DNA of 64,000 nt. It comes from an uncultured Robinsoniella sp. Lineage in GTDB: Bacteria; Bacillota; Clostridia; Lachnospirales; Lachnospiraceae. Below, in pieces: positions 17,168 through 27,041 of the stretch. The notes beneath the pieces were generated by a model. That model was given only the letters and a program-made list of their open reading frames with translations. It had not been told where the DNA came from and did no database searches. The stretch covers positions 8,826 to 72,825 of the forward strand of contig UQGG01000037.1 of assembly GCA_900540475.1 (NCBI GenBank). The letters run 5' to 3'. Numbering within the stretch: the first letter of the stretch is position 1; each line of letters opens with the position of its first letter. A program made the position numbers and the translations under genes.

Positions 17168-19273
17168 ATGATTCAGATTTTAGAAGAATATTTATTTGGT
17201 GATATGACAGCCAGATATGTAACAGATCAGAAAAAAGAAAAGGTTGGACTCATACTGCTTCCTGCATGTGAACCGGCACCCGCGGATATTTCGAAAAAAC
17301 AGGAACCGGACTCTCTGGTTCAGATCAAGATAGCGGGAGATGCCTATGGAGGCGCTTATTCACAGGGAAGTACCCTGCGCAATTCCCAGACGGTACAGCT
17401 GCTGAAGTTTTGGAAACAGGATATTTTGCAGGAAGGAAAAAAGCAGACAATCATAACCAGCCTGAAGGATGAGCGGGGGTATGTTGTCCGCCATTTTCTT
17501 ACATGGACGAATGGTGACCTTTTTTGCCGAAGCTTTTGCGAATTTGAAAATAACAGCAGCGATGCTGCACAACTGGAGATGTTCGAAAGCTTTTCCCTGG
17601 GAGGAATTTCTCCGTATGTGGAAGGTGACTGCCACGATCAGATTATAGTCCACAGGCTGCGCAGCCGATGGAGTCAGGAAGGCCGCCTGGAATCCATGCC
17701 CATTGAACGTCTGGAGTTAGAGCCGGCATGGGCGGATCATGCGGTACGCTGTGAACGGTTTGGCCAGGCCGGATCTATGCCTGTGAATAAGTTTTTTCCA
17801 TATCTGGTTCTGGAGGATCAGAAAAACCATATTTTCTGGGGCGCACAGATTGCCCATGGGGCATCCTGGCAGATGGAAATATACAGAAAAGATGAAGGAA
17901 TTGCAATGAGCGGCGGACTGGCGGACCGGGAGTTTGGGCACTGGATGAAAAAGGTAGAACCAGGTGCCGGCTTTCAGACACCACAGGCGATTTTAAGTGT
18001 TGGAAAATGCAGGGATATAGATGACATTTCATACCGGCTTACCAAGTCAGGAGAGGAAGGCGCAGATCAGGCTCCGGAGACAGAACAGGAGCTGCCAATC
18101 GTATTCAATGAATATTGTACCACCTGGGGATGTCCGTCCCACAAGAATATCAGCAGCATTTTGGAAGCAGTCCGGGGAAAAGGATTTACCTATTTTGTAA
18201 TTGACTGCGGATGGTATAAAGAAGAAGGAGTGCCCTGGGATATCAGCATGGGAGATTATGAGGTATCGAAAGACCTGTTCCCGGAGGGGCTGGCGAAGAC
18301 GGTAGAAGCAATTAAAGCAGCAGGTTTAGAGCCTGGAATCTGGTTTGAAATTGAAAATACGGGCCGTGCATCCAAGGCATATCAGATGACGGAACATTTA
18401 CTGAAACGGGATGGAAAAGTGCTGACCACAGATATGAGAAGATTCTGGGATATGCAGGATCCCTGGGTAGAGGCTTATCTCACAGACCGGGTAATCGGCA
18501 CTTTGAAAAAATACGGCTTTACATATATGAAGATAGATTATAATGATACGATTGGAATCGGTTGCGACGGAGCGGAATCCCTGGGAGAAGCACTGCGCCA
18601 GAAAATAGAAGCAACCATGAAATTCCTGGAGAAAGTAAAGGAAGAAGTTCCCGGGATTGTGCTGGAAAACTGTGCTTCGGGAGGACACCGTCTGGAGCCG
18701 GGCTTTATGCAGGCAACCAGTATGGCATCATTCTCGGATGCGCATGAATGTGTGGAGATCCCCATTATAGCAGCCAATCTCCACCGCTGCATTTTACCGA
18801 GACAGAGCCAGATCTGGGCTGTGATCCGCAAAGAAGATTCCTTAAAAAGGATCGCTTATTCCATTGCCAATACGTTTCTGGGCAGGATGTGCATTTCCGG
18901 TGATGTGACGGAATTAAATACTCAGCAATGGGGGCTGATAGATGCCGGAATCGCATTTTATAAAAAAATTGCCGGAATCATTAAGTATGGAAAATCCTTC
19001 CGCTTTGGACCGGATATCAACAGCGTGCGCAATCCGGAGGGATGGCAGGGACTGGTCCGCATGGGAGAAGAGCATGATGCCTATGTGGTTTTGCATACAT
19101 TTTCAGGTGAATTGCCGGAGATGATTCAGATCCCGCTGCCGGATAGCAGTGGGTGGGAGCTTGCTGACTTATATTCGGATACACCGGTAGAAGTTACGCT
19201 GAAAGAACAGACGTTGTATTACCGGCCCGCAGAAAACTTTAAAGCGGTGGCAATACTTTTGAAAAGCAGATAG
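17168..19273 (+). CDS. GH36 alpha-galactosidase-like enzyme
   Basis: 701 residues, close to the usual 700-740 for GH36, with no signal peptide, so it acts in the cytoplasm on imported sugar. N-terminal beta-supersandwich, then a TIM barrel beginning IVFNEYCTTWGC. The nucleophile Asp is in MKIDYND (KxDxN), followed by ENCASGGHR and the SDAHE motif where the acid/base Asp is expected. Start is the second ATG (17168), seven bases after AAAGGAG. The ATG at 17162 sits only one base from that site. Alpha-galactosidase is the best guess. Alpha-N-acetylgalactosaminidase activity occurs in the same family. Confidence 0.88.
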   Translation: MIQILEEYLFGDMTARYVTDQKKEKVGLILLPACEPAPADISKKQEPDSLVQIKIAGDAYGGAYSQGSTLRNSQTVQLLKFWKQDILQEGKKQTIITSLKDERGYVVRHFLTWTNGDLFCRSFCEFENNSSDAAQLEMFESFSLGGISPYVEGDCHDQIIVHRLRSRWSQEGRLESMPIERLELEPAWADHAVRCERFGQAGSMPVNKFFPYLVLEDQKNHIFWGAQIAHGASWQMEIYRKDEGIAMSGGLADREFGHWMKKVEPGAGFQTPQAILSVGKCRDIDDISYRLTKSGEEGADQAPETEQELPIVFNEYCTTWGCPSHKNISSILEAVRGKGFTYFVIDCGWYKEEGVPWDISMGDYEVSKDLFPEGLAKTVEAIKAAGLEPGIWFEIENTGRASKAYQMTEHLLKRDGKVLTTDMRRFWDMQDPWVEAYLTDRVIGTLKKYGFTYMKIDYNDTIGIGCDGAESLGEALRQKIEATMKFLEKVKEEVPGIVLENCASGGHRLEPGFMQATSMASFSDAHECVEIPIIAANLHRCILPRQSQIWAVIRKEDSLKRIAYSIANTFLGRMCISGDVTELNTQQWGLIDAGIAFYKKIAGIIKYGKSFRFGPDINSVRNPEGWQGLVRMGEEHDAYVVLHTFSGELPEMIQIPLPDSSGWELADLYSDTPVEVTLKEQTLYYRPAENFKAVAILLKSR

Positions 19274-19322
19274 GAATAATCCCAAAAATTTCATGTTAAT
19301 ATTCAAAAATATACAAATAAAA

Positions 19323-19373
19323 CCCTGACAGTTTAGATGCAGAACAGAATCTGCAAAACTGTCAGGGCTTTTC
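19323..19373. terminator. Terminator, probably bidirectional
   Basis: CCCTGACAGTTT (19323-19334) pairs with AAACTGTCAGGG (19356-19367), followed by CTTTTC. An inner GCAG/CTGC pair extends the stem. It ends the sugar operon and lies just beyond the convergent AraC-type gene. Confidence 0.85.
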
Positions 19374-19408
19374 GTTTCCCCATATTATTTTAAGAAAGTG
19401 AACCTTTT

Positions 19409-20488
19409 CTATATCACGTTACTGGATTGCTGCAGCGGTTCAGTCTGCATTTCTCTGAATTTCACAGGCGGCATGTGGTATTCCTTTGCAAAGATCCGGC
19501 AAAAATGGCTGGCATCCGAACAGTTGATTTCCGCTGCAATTTCAGAAACTGTCATATCCGTTTCTTTTAGAAGCCAGCTCGCTTTTTCCATACGCTTATG
19601 CTGAACGATCTGAGAAAAGGACAGTCCGAAGGATTTTTTGATTAAACGGCTTAAATACGAAGAGGAATAATTAAAGTGGCGGCAGACGTCTGAAAAAGTA
19701 ACCGTATTGTAATTCTTCTGTATGTATTCCAGAATGCCCAGCAGCCGCTGATCACAGGAAGGTTTTTGTGCTGTAATTACATTGCGGATATGTTCCCGCA
19801 GAAGAATAATCAGTACGGTATTCAGATAATTGCTGATCATATTCTGGTGGTAAGGCTCCTTCTCACGGAACTCATCGTAAATCCGGTATATGTAATACCG
19901 GATCAGAACATCGCTGCCGGTTCTGAAAATAATCATCGGATGGTCAGTATTACCATACAAAATACTCTTAAAATAATTAGACAGAATACTCTGTTCCGAT
20001 AATAATTCAAAAAAAATAGAATCAAATGAATTCTGCCGTATTAAAACATTAATTCCGATAAAATCATCCGAGTAGGAACAAATCTTGTGTGGAGAATTAT
20101 ATTCCCATAAGCAGAAATCTCCTTCCTTCAGGTGGTAATCATGGGAATGGCAGGTGTGGATGCATTCTCCTTTCGCAATGTAAAATAATTCAAAGAAAGC
20201 ATGGGTATGAAGGCGGGGAGGCAGGAAGCGGCAGTGTTTGATTACCACGATACTGGATTCCATTTGAAACATCTCTTCTGTAAGTACATGTGATATTTGT
20301 TCTGTTCCGCTGGAAATCTCAGGGAAAAGCTCACGGTACTTTTCTATTCGCCGTCTCCGCTCCGGTTGGGAGCAATGATCTAACCCGTGCTTCATCCGGT
20401 ACATATCCCGGCACACAATTTCCAAAGGGTTAAATTCCATTAATTTCTCTTCGATCGTTTGTATGATACTTAATACAGGATTTTCCAT
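19409..20488 (-). CDS. AraC-family transcriptional regulator with cupin-like sensor
   Basis: 359 residues. The central region (about 75-170) looks like a cupin, with HTHAFFELFYIAKGE and HLKEGDFCLWEYNSPH motifs. The C-terminal 100 residues hold two helix-turn-helix units (FNYSSSYLSRLIKKSFG and IAAEINCSDASHFCRIF). It lies between the transporter/GH36 operon and the giant GH106-like gene, and is the likely sugar-responsive activator of both. The effector is not known. Confidence 0.9.
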   Translation of the reverse strand: MENPVLSIIQTIEEKLMEFNPLEIVCRDMYRMKHGLDHCSQPERRRRIEKYRELFPEISSGTEQISHVLTEEMFQMESSIVVIKHCRFLPPRLHTHAFFELFYIAKGECIHTCHSHDYHLKEGDFCLWEYNSPHKICSYSDDFIGINVLIRQNSFDSIFFELLSEQSILSNYFKSILYGNTDHPMIIFRTGSDVLIRYYIYRIYDEFREKEPYHQNMISNYLNTVLIILLREHIRNVITAQKPSCDQRLLGILEYIQKNYNTVTFSDVCRHFNYSSSYLSRLIKKSFGLSFSQIVQHKRMEKASWLLKETDMTVSEIAAEINCSDASHFCRIFAKEYHMPPVKFREMQTEPLQQSSNVI

Positions 20489-20750
20489 AATTTACGACGA
20501 AACCTTTCTTTTGAGGTTGAAATGACGAATCATCATAAACTTTTTAAATCATATTTTCCTTATATGAGTATTATTGTACAGCAAAAACGGAAAAGATGGA
20601 AGAGTAAATAGCAAAAAGTCATAAAAATACAATGAAAAAGAGAGATATATACAATGAATGAAAAAATAAAAGTGCTAAAATATGGATAATGTTACCGGAG
20701 CATACTAAATAGCTGCTCCGAGTACCAAAGAAGAATCAGGAGGGCTGAAA
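20489..20750. promoter_or_regulatory. Divergent control region of the AraC-type and GH106-like genes, with leader hairpin
   Basis: 262 bases without a gene. A perfect hairpin CGGAGCA...TGCTCCG (arms 20696-20702 and 20714-20720) sits shortly before the AGGAGG of the GH106-like gene. The upstream part is strongly A-rich. No certain -35/-10 could be chosen. Confidence 0.45.
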
Positions 20751-23700
20751 ATGAAAAAAAGAAAAAAGGTAATAGCCGCTTTACTGGCGGCATCCATGGC
20801 AGCAGGACTGTGGTCTGTGCCTGGACTGGAAGTATTAAATGTAAAAGCAGCATCAGGAAGTGCAATCAGCAGTGAGGAATTTAAGCAGCCGGGAATGGAT
20901 TACAGACCGGGCGTGCGCTGGTGGTGGCCTGGAGGAGCCGTGGATGAAACGGAACTCCAGACAGAGATCGACTATCTGGTTGCCAATGGATTTGGTTATG
21001 TGGAAATAAATCCTTTTGGTAAAGTTGAGGCGGTAAACAAAGATGAAGACCAGATCAAGTCCATCTATACGCCGCAGTTCTATGAACTGCTGGATAAAGC
21101 AATTACCATGGCAGAAGAAAAAGATATTGTGGTAGATCTGAATATGGGCTCCGGATGGAATGCCAACAGCCAGAACGTCACATTGGAAGATTCCATGGGA
21201 AATATGGCACTTGGAAGGGTCACAATCAGCGGACAGGAACTTCAGGAAAAGGGAAATGGGGCGCTTTCCCAGGAGAAATCTGCAAATGCAATTGACCTTC
21301 CGGAATTGGAACAAAGTCTGTTCTATACCGAGAATAATCCAAAAGGGACTTTAGATGAAAGCCTGGTGGAACTTCAGGGTGTACTGATTGGGGAACTTAC
21401 GGGGAATCAGGGCATGGAATTTGTTCCCGGTACTTCATTTATGGGACCTACGCCAGCATATAATGAATTTCAGACAAAAGATTCCAGTGGAGAAACCGTT
21501 ACAAAGACTTACAGCAACCAGCTGGAACTGAATATGGATAACAGTTACTTTATCGATGCCGAAGATGAAATGATTCAGGACGGGCAAGTGGTGCTCAGCC
21601 AGGAAATTCTGGATAAAATTGATACAGAAAAAAATTATGAAGTGATTGCACTTTACTATCTTCCTTCTGGCGGAAAGGCAATCGACTGTGCCAATGACTG
21701 GTTTGTGGTTGATCATATGGACAGTGCCAAAGTTACGGACTACATCAACGAATGGCTGGGTGAGGGAAATTTAAATCAGATCCTTCAGAACCATCAGAAT
21801 ATCAGAGCCGTATTTAATGACAGCTATGAATTTTATTCGGATATGTATTACACGAAAGACCTGTACACCCTGGCAAAAGACAGCATTACGAACGGACTGG
21901 GATATGATTTTACAAAATATCTGCCGACTGTATACAAGCAGTACAGTGCCGCTCCTTTCTATATGGGACTTGGCACTAAGGACAGTTTCTTAACGTATTC
22001 CCTTGATGCCAATGAAAAAAGCAGGATTACATATGACTATAATACGCTGGTAAATCAGAAGTTCCAGGAAGGCCTGGCTGCTTTTGAATCTTCTGCTAAC
22101 AGCTATGGGCTTTTGTACCGCCAGGAAGCTTATAATCCTCCAATCGATACCATTGGCGCAGCAAAATATGTGGATATACCGGAAGCGGAGCAGGCAAACG
22201 AATTTTCTTTAATAAGAGTTGCCTCCGGTGCACATCTGTATGGCAGAAATCTGGTTACCTGTGAGCAGTACACACTTGGCTGCACGCCTTTTAAAAACAC
22301 ACTGGAACAGGTAAAAGTGGGTTATGACATCATGGCAACCAGCGGTGTGAACAACTTTTTCTATCATGGATTTAATTACCGCTATGGTACCGGATCTGAC
22401 CAGTACGGAGAAGAGGGTTGGTCGCCTATGCCGACTACAGGTATCAACGTTACCCAGAGCAATACCCTGTCTCCTTATTTCAGCCAGATGAATGCTTATG
22501 CATCCCGCGCCAATTACCTGATGCAGCAGGGTAAAGCCAGCAAAGACGTAGCTCTGTATATGCCATTTAACGGGAGCCTCTCAGAAACAGATGCGGTAAA
22601 AGCTATGAACTATAACGGATACACCTGGGATGCAGTAAATGATGACAGCATCGTTTCAGCAGATACCCAATATACGGACGGAAAGATCCTGGTAAATGGC
22701 GGAAATATGGCTTACGATGCCATTATAGTAGAGACCTCCAAGCTGCCTGTGGATACCATGATGAAACTCTCGGAACTGGCTGAAGCCGGAGCAGATATTA
22801 TATTTTATGGCAATATGCCAAATGCACAGCCGGGATATGCCGATGGCAACTATGCGGCTGAGGATCAGAAAGTAGCCGACACAGCCGCAGCCATGCTGGA
22901 GAACCAGACCGGTGTCCTGGCTAATTCCATAGAGGAGCTGGCAGCTGTTCTGGCTAACGTCTCCGCTCCGAAAGTGTCCTATGCCACAAATACAAGCTTG
23001 AGATTTAACAGGCGTACTTTAGAAGATGGCGGTGAACTGGTATATATCAGAAATATTGGAGAAAACCAGAATGAAGTTACCCTTTTGATCAATGGGGATT
23101 ATCAGAATTACTACTGGATGGATTTAAATAACGGAAACATATATGAGGCACAGGAAAATGCAGATCATACCATTACAATGACGATGAAAGCCGGCACAGA
23201 TACACTGTCTTCCACCAGAAGCATGGCGGTCGTACTGCTGTGTGAACCTGCAGGTGCAGAATTTGACCAGGAGGTGTTAAGCAAAGGAATCCCGGATACC
23301 TTAGACACTGCAGCAGCAGATTATACAGAAGAAGTTTCTGTAGAAAAACTTACGGTAACCGCTGATAATATTGGACAGGAAAATGGTGATTCGAAAACGG
23401 TGACTTATACCGGCGAAGTTCTGGGAAAATGGAATGATCCCCAATTCCAGGGGGGTGAACTGCAGAAAGTTTCGGATGACGGCGTATATCAGGCAACGTA
23501 CACCTTGAATGGGGATCTAAGCGGCAAAAAAGCAGTGCTGGACCTTGGCAATGTATATACAGCGGCAAAGGTAACCGTCAATGGCAAAGAAGCCGGAAAC
23601 GTACTTTATGCTCCCTATACCCTGGATATTTCCCATTTGTTAAAAACAGGGGAAAATAAAATCCAGATTACGGTTACTCCCAGAAAATATAACCGCTATA

Positions 23701-24833
23701 ATGATGCACTGGTGGACACCGGACTGGAAGGCCCTGTTACCATCGGATTTACCCGGAAAGAACTCAATGCAATTACAATTACTAAAAACCCGGTAAAAAC
23801 GTCTTATACAGCCGGAGAAGATCTGGATTTAACCGGACTTGAGGTAAGTGCGGCCTATGCAGACGGCACAACAGGCAGGATTACCGGTTACACCATAAGC
23901 GGTTATGATAAAACAAAGCCGGGAACCCAGACCATTACCTTATCTTACCAGGGAATGACAGCTTCTTTTACCGTAAAAGTAACGGAGAGAGCAGTTCCCG
24001 TAAGCAAAGTCACATTAAATATCAGTGCTAAGACGCTGGATATAGGAAAAACAGTTCAGTTGTCCACAGGCATTTACCCGGAAAATGCGTCAAATAAAAA
24101 GGTTGTTTACTCCTCCAGTGATTCCCAAATTGCTGCAGTAGATGGAAATACAGGAAAAGTAACAGCAAAATCAGCTGGAAAGGCTGTAATAAAAGTAACG
24201 GCACAGGATGGAAGCAGCCAGTCAGCACAGTGTACCATTACCGTAAAACCGGCAAAGGTATCTTCCTTAAAAGTAAAGAGCCGCACCGCAAACAGTATAG
24301 AACTGAAATGGAACAAATCAGCAAAAGCAGACGGCTATAAAATCCTGCGTTATGACAGCAGCAAGAAAAAATATGTAACAGCGGCAGATGTAAAAGGCAC
24401 TAAAAATACTTACAAAGTCAGCCGCCTGAAAGGCAAAAGCGGTTCCAGATTATCACCCGGATACATTTACAAATTCAAAGTGCAGGCTTATAAAATAATT
24501 GACGGCAAAAAAGTATATGCGGACGGAGCAGTCCTGAAAACCGCAACGAAGCCCAATACCGCAGTAATTACTAAACTAACAGGTAAATCCTCAAAAGTTA
24601 CAGTCACCTGGAAAAAGCAGAGCAAGGTAAGTGGATATGAAGTTTGGATGTCTGGTAAAAAAAGCAGTGGTTACAAAAAAATAAAAACTATTGCAAAAGG
24701 CAAGACGGTATCATACACCAAAAAAGGGCTTAAAAAGAATAAAAAATATTACTTTAAAGTAAGAAGTTACCGGATAGTTAATAACCAGAAAGTTTATGGT
24801 AAGCTTTCTCCGGCAAAAGGATATCAGATTTAA
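20751..24833 (+). CDS. Giant secreted GH106-like glycosidase with Ig-like and FN3 tail
   Basis: 1360 residues. Signal peptide (MKKRKK, hydrophobic core, VKAAS cleavage region near 32). The catalytic region begins with RPGVRWWWPGGAVDE (about residue 53) and GFGYVEINPF, a pattern seen in GH106 alpha-L-rhamnosidases. A galactose-binding/jelly-roll module follows (about 900-1000; DLGNVYTAAKVTVNGKEAG). Then one Big_3-type Ig-like domain (about 1003-1080), one Big_2-like domain (1085-1165), and two very Lys-rich FN3-like domains to the C-terminus. No LPxTG. The basic tail may hold the enzyme on the anionic wall, which is inference. Rhamnosidase activity is a family-level guess, and the neighbouring GH36 and transporter suggest cooperation on a plant or host glycan. 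Confidence 0.8.
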   Translation: MKKRKKVIAALLAASMAAGLWSVPGLEVLNVKAASGSAISSEEFKQPGMDYRPGVRWWWPGGAVDETELQTEIDYLVANGFGYVEINPFGKVEAVNKDEDQIKSIYTPQFYELLDKAITMAEEKDIVVDLNMGSGWNANSQNVTLEDSMGNMALGRVTISGQELQEKGNGALSQEKSANAIDLPELEQSLFYTENNPKGTLDESLVELQGVLIGELTGNQGMEFVPGTSFMGPTPAYNEFQTKDSSGETVTKTYSNQLELNMDNSYFIDAEDEMIQDGQVVLSQEILDKIDTEKNYEVIALYYLPSGGKAIDCANDWFVVDHMDSAKVTDYINEWLGEGNLNQILQNHQNIRAVFNDSYEFYSDMYYTKDLYTLAKDSITNGLGYDFTKYLPTVYKQYSAAPFYMGLGTKDSFLTYSLDANEKSRITYDYNTLVNQKFQEGLAAFESSANSYGLLYRQEAYNPPIDTIGAAKYVDIPEAEQANEFSLIRVASGAHLYGRNLVTCEQYTLGCTPFKNTLEQVKVGYDIMATSGVNNFFYHGFNYRYGTGSDQYGEEGWSPMPTTGINVTQSNTLSPYFSQMNAYASRANYLMQQGKASKDVALYMPFNGSLSETDAVKAMNYNGYTWDAVNDDSIVSADTQYTDGKILVNGGNMAYDAIIVETSKLPVDTMMKLSELAEAGADIIFYGNMPNAQPGYADGNYAAEDQKVADTAAAMLENQTGVLANSIEELAAVLANVSAPKVSYATNTSLRFNRRTLEDGGELVYIRNIGENQNEVTLLINGDYQNYYWMDLNNGNIYEAQENADHTITMTMKAGTDTLSSTRSMAVVLLCEPAGAEFDQEVLSKGIPDTLDTAAADYTEEVSVEKLTVTADNIGQENGDSKTVTYTGEVLGKWNDPQFQGGELQKVSDDGVYQATYTLNGDLSGKKAVLDLGNVYTAAKVTVNGKEAGNVLYAPYTLDISHLLKTGENKIQITVTPRKYNRYNDALVDTGLEGPVTIGFTRKELNAITITKNPVKTSYTAGEDLDLTGLEVSAAYADGTTGRITGYTISGYDKTKPGTQTITLSYQGMTASFTVKVTERAVPVSKVTLNISAKTLDIGKTVQLSTGIYPENASNKKVVYSSSDSQIAAVDGNTGKVTAKSAGKAVIKVTAQDGSSQSAQCTITVKPAKVSSLKVKSRTANSIELKWNKSAKADGYKILRYDSSKKKYVTAADVKGTKNTYKVSRLKGKSGSRLSPGYIYKFKVQAYKIIDGKKVYADGAVLKTATKPNTAVITKLTGKSSKVTVTWKKQSKVSGYEVWMSGKKSSGYKKIKTIAKGKTVSYTKKGLKKNKKYYFKVRSYRIVNNQKVYGKLSPAKGYQI

Positions 24834-24851
24834 AATTCAGGTATAAATGGG

Positions 24852-24904
24852 AAATCCGTATCAGAGGCGTATACTTAGTATGCTTTGTGATACGGATTTT
24901 TCCA
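24852..24904 (+). terminator. Terminator after the GH106-like gene
   Basis: AAATCCGTATCA (24852-24863) pairs with TGATACGGATTT (24888-24899), followed by more T residues. It lies 18 bases past the stop codon. Confidence 0.85.
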
Positions 24905-25012
24905 GTCACCATTTCAGTCAGCAGACATAAATTATATAAAACACGCTCTTGAGCGCAATTTTAAATTTCGCTCTAAATCGCAGGCCTGCCGGCGATATAG
25001 GTGATGCCAATT

Positions 25013-25498
25013 ATGAGAGAGTTAGAATATCAGAGAAATAAAGTTTTAGACTATGCAAAAAAGTGGGCTTTTGGGAGAAATCCTGCCTACCTCGATTTTG
25101 AGAAGCTGGGTGGAGATTGTACAAACTTTGCGTCCCAATGCATTTATGCAGGCAGCCAGGTCATGAATCCTACGAAATTATATGGATGGTATTATTACAG
25201 CAGCAGCAACCGTACTCCTTCCTGGACAGGAGTACAATACCTCTATAATTTTCTCACAAAAAATAAAGGGGTGGGCCCTTATGCAGAAGAAGTGAAAGCA
25301 GATGAGGCAGTGCCGGGAGACATCTTACAGCTGGGAACATCCGACGGTTTCTTTTATCACAGTCCTGTCATTGTAAAAGTGACAGACCAGAATATTTTTG
25401 TGGCGGCACATACATTTGACGCATACTTAAGACCCCTGGATACTTATGTCTATGATCGGGTAAGGTATTTGCATATACTGGGGGTGCGGGGGTATTGA
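25013..25498 (+). CDS. Amidase-domain (Amidase_6-like) protein
   Basis: 161 residues without a signal peptide. It carries GGDCTNFASQCIYAG near the N-terminus, the Cys-containing signature of the putative amidase domain family (PF12671-like, NlpC-related fold). A His in YHSPVIVKV and the AAHTFDA motif are candidates for the rest of the catalytic set. Start ATG 25013 is chosen because AGGTGA lies 8 bases upstream. GTG and ATG codons further up overlap that site. An imperfect palindrome (GAGCG...CGCTC, 24951-24973) precedes it. The role is probably peptide-bond cleavage, and the substrate is unknown. Confidence 0.8.
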   Translation: MRELEYQRNKVLDYAKKWAFGRNPAYLDFEKLGGDCTNFASQCIYAGSQVMNPTKLYGWYYYSSSNRTPSWTGVQYLYNFLTKNKGVGPYAEEVKADEAVPGDILQLGTSDGFFYHSPVIVKVTDQNIFVAAHTFDAYLRPLDTYVYDRVRYLHILGVRGY

Positions 25499-25598
25499 TA
25501 ATCTTTTCCAGGATAGACGTTAAGCATAAATGGAGTAATTAAGCCTATAATGGAGAAATATCATAATTTATCGGTAGGGTAAATTATAAAATTACATG

Positions 25599-25841
25599 TT
25601 GTTTGATAAATATAAATGCGTTATACTATTATAAGAAGAACAGACATTGATTTATATTTTCTATTAAGAACATGGGCTGGAAGTTGAGCTGGGCGTTGTC
25701 TTGCGTCATGGAGTTTCAGGGGAAATGAAATTTGTTTACCTTAGGGATCCGGAGCGGCACTAGTTGAATTGTGCAACTATGAATAGCGGTTTGATCTGAC
25801 GGCAGACAGCCTGTCAGAATTTACAGGAGATTATATTTACG
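25599..25841 (+). promoter_or_regulatory. Promoter and about 200-nt leader of the VanY-like gene
   Basis: TTGTTT (25599-25604), a 17-base spacer and TATACT (25622-25627) form a plausible promoter. The following leader of about 205 bases is richer in G+C than its surroundings and folds locally: TAGTTG-N7-CAACTA near 25761-25779, and CTGAC...GTCAG near 25797-25818. No known riboswitch was recognised. Confidence 0.5.
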
Positions 25842-26795
25842 ATGAGTAGACAAAAGAAAAAGCCGATCATCCATTTTAGGGAAAAACGGCTGGTAAAAAA
25901 AGTATTAGGGGTATCGGTTCTGTCACTGGCGCTTATGACCGGAGTAGTTGGATTTAAAAGTAATGACAGCATTCCCAGGAATGAAACGGCAAAGGTTTTA
26001 AGTCCTGTGGGTATGAAACAGGTAAGCGTGAAATCATCAGATTCGTTATATGTTGAGTTTGAGCAGGAAAACCGGGCTCAAAAGAATGAGATATCGGACA
26101 GCACAAATCAAAAATACAAGAGACTGGAAAATCTGCCTGTTGAGAGCAGAGAAATGGCAGATGATGAAGCAGATAAAAAGCCAGATAAAAAGTCAGATAA
26201 AAAGAAAACAGAAAAGATTAACAGTGAACAATCGGATCTTCTCGTACTGGTGAACAAAGATCATCCGTTGAGCAAGGATTATAATATCAAAATGAAGACA
26301 CTGGACAACAGCGACAAGGTGGTTGCGGAAATTATCAGTGAGGATCTGCAAAAAATGCTGGAGGATGGGACCAGTGAGGGACTTCGGTTCTGTATTGCTT
26401 CTGCCTACCGCAGTTCCCAGCGCCAGCAGGAAATTCTGGATCAGGATATTAAGAAACTGACTAATAATGGAATGACAGAAGAGGAAGCCTATGAACAGGC
26501 TACCAGAACGGTAATGCCGGCAGGTTACAGCGAGCATGAAACCGGTTTGGCGGTGGATATCGTGGCGCTCAGCAATCAACTTCTGGATGACAGCCAGGAA
26601 AGTACACCCGAGACCCAATGGCTTCAGGAAAACTGCTATAAATACGGCTTTATTCTCCGCTATCCAAAAGACAAAACAGATATTACCGGGATTGATTATG
26701 AGTCCTGGCATTATCGTTATGTAGGTAAGGAAGCAGCTGCTTACATTAAAAAGCACGATCTTACATTTGAGGAATATCTTGAGGAAAAATTATAA
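25842..26795 (+). CDS. VanY-like D,D-carboxypeptidase (M15B), membrane-anchored
   Basis: 317 residues. One N-terminal hydrophobic segment (about 21-40) after a basic start acts as signal anchor, followed by a Lys/Asp-rich linker (about 100-130 with repeated DKKSDKK). The M15B domain fills the C-terminal half: SAYRSSQRQQEI, zinc-binding SEHETGLAVDI, and ESWHYRYVG. It should cut the terminal D-Ala from peptidoglycan stem peptides outside the cell. It is 12 kb from the van cluster and separately transcribed, so it may be a general VanY/DacB-like enzyme and not part of the resistance cluster. AGGAG lies 12 bases before the ATG. Confidence 0.88.
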   Translation: MSRQKKKPIIHFREKRLVKKVLGVSVLSLALMTGVVGFKSNDSIPRNETAKVLSPVGMKQVSVKSSDSLYVEFEQENRAQKNEISDSTNQKYKRLENLPVESREMADDEADKKPDKKSDKKKTEKINSEQSDLLVLVNKDHPLSKDYNIKMKTLDNSDKVVAEIISEDLQKMLEDGTSEGLRFCIASAYRSSQRQQEILDQDIKKLTNNGMTEEEAYEQATRTVMPAGYSEHETGLAVDIVALSNQLLDDSQESTPETQWLQENCYKYGFILRYPKDKTDITGIDYESWHYRYVGKEAAAYIKKHDLTFEEYLEEKL

Positions 26796-27041
26796 TCATG
26801 CAGCTCTGCTTAGGGGGGGGGCATGCTGAACGCGATTGGCGTAAAGCAACTGATCTGCATTCAATAAAGAACAGCCAGCCACAACCCAGGGGTCTCGCCA
26901 TGCTGAGAAAACCAGTTTTGCGGCCAGCTGACGGAGTCCATGCCAGTTTCACACGCTCATCTTTCTGCACACTACCTCCATCTGCAAAGCGTCCCTTCCT
27001 CAGCAAAACCCCAATTCATATTCTAAAACTACCTAAACAGT
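26796..27041. other. Non-coding spacer with a nine-G run and unusual composition
   Basis: 246 bases between convergent genes, beginning with a run of nine G (about 26813-26821), clearly more GC-rich than its flanks. Overlapping open frames on both strands have no ribosome binding site and no recognisable domain. It may be a dispersed intergenic repeat or a remnant. There is no T-tailed terminator. Confidence 0.4.

Noticed and set aside
25628..25841. T-box or known riboswitch in the VanY-like leader
   Set aside because: No T-box consensus or other conserved riboswitch core could be found.
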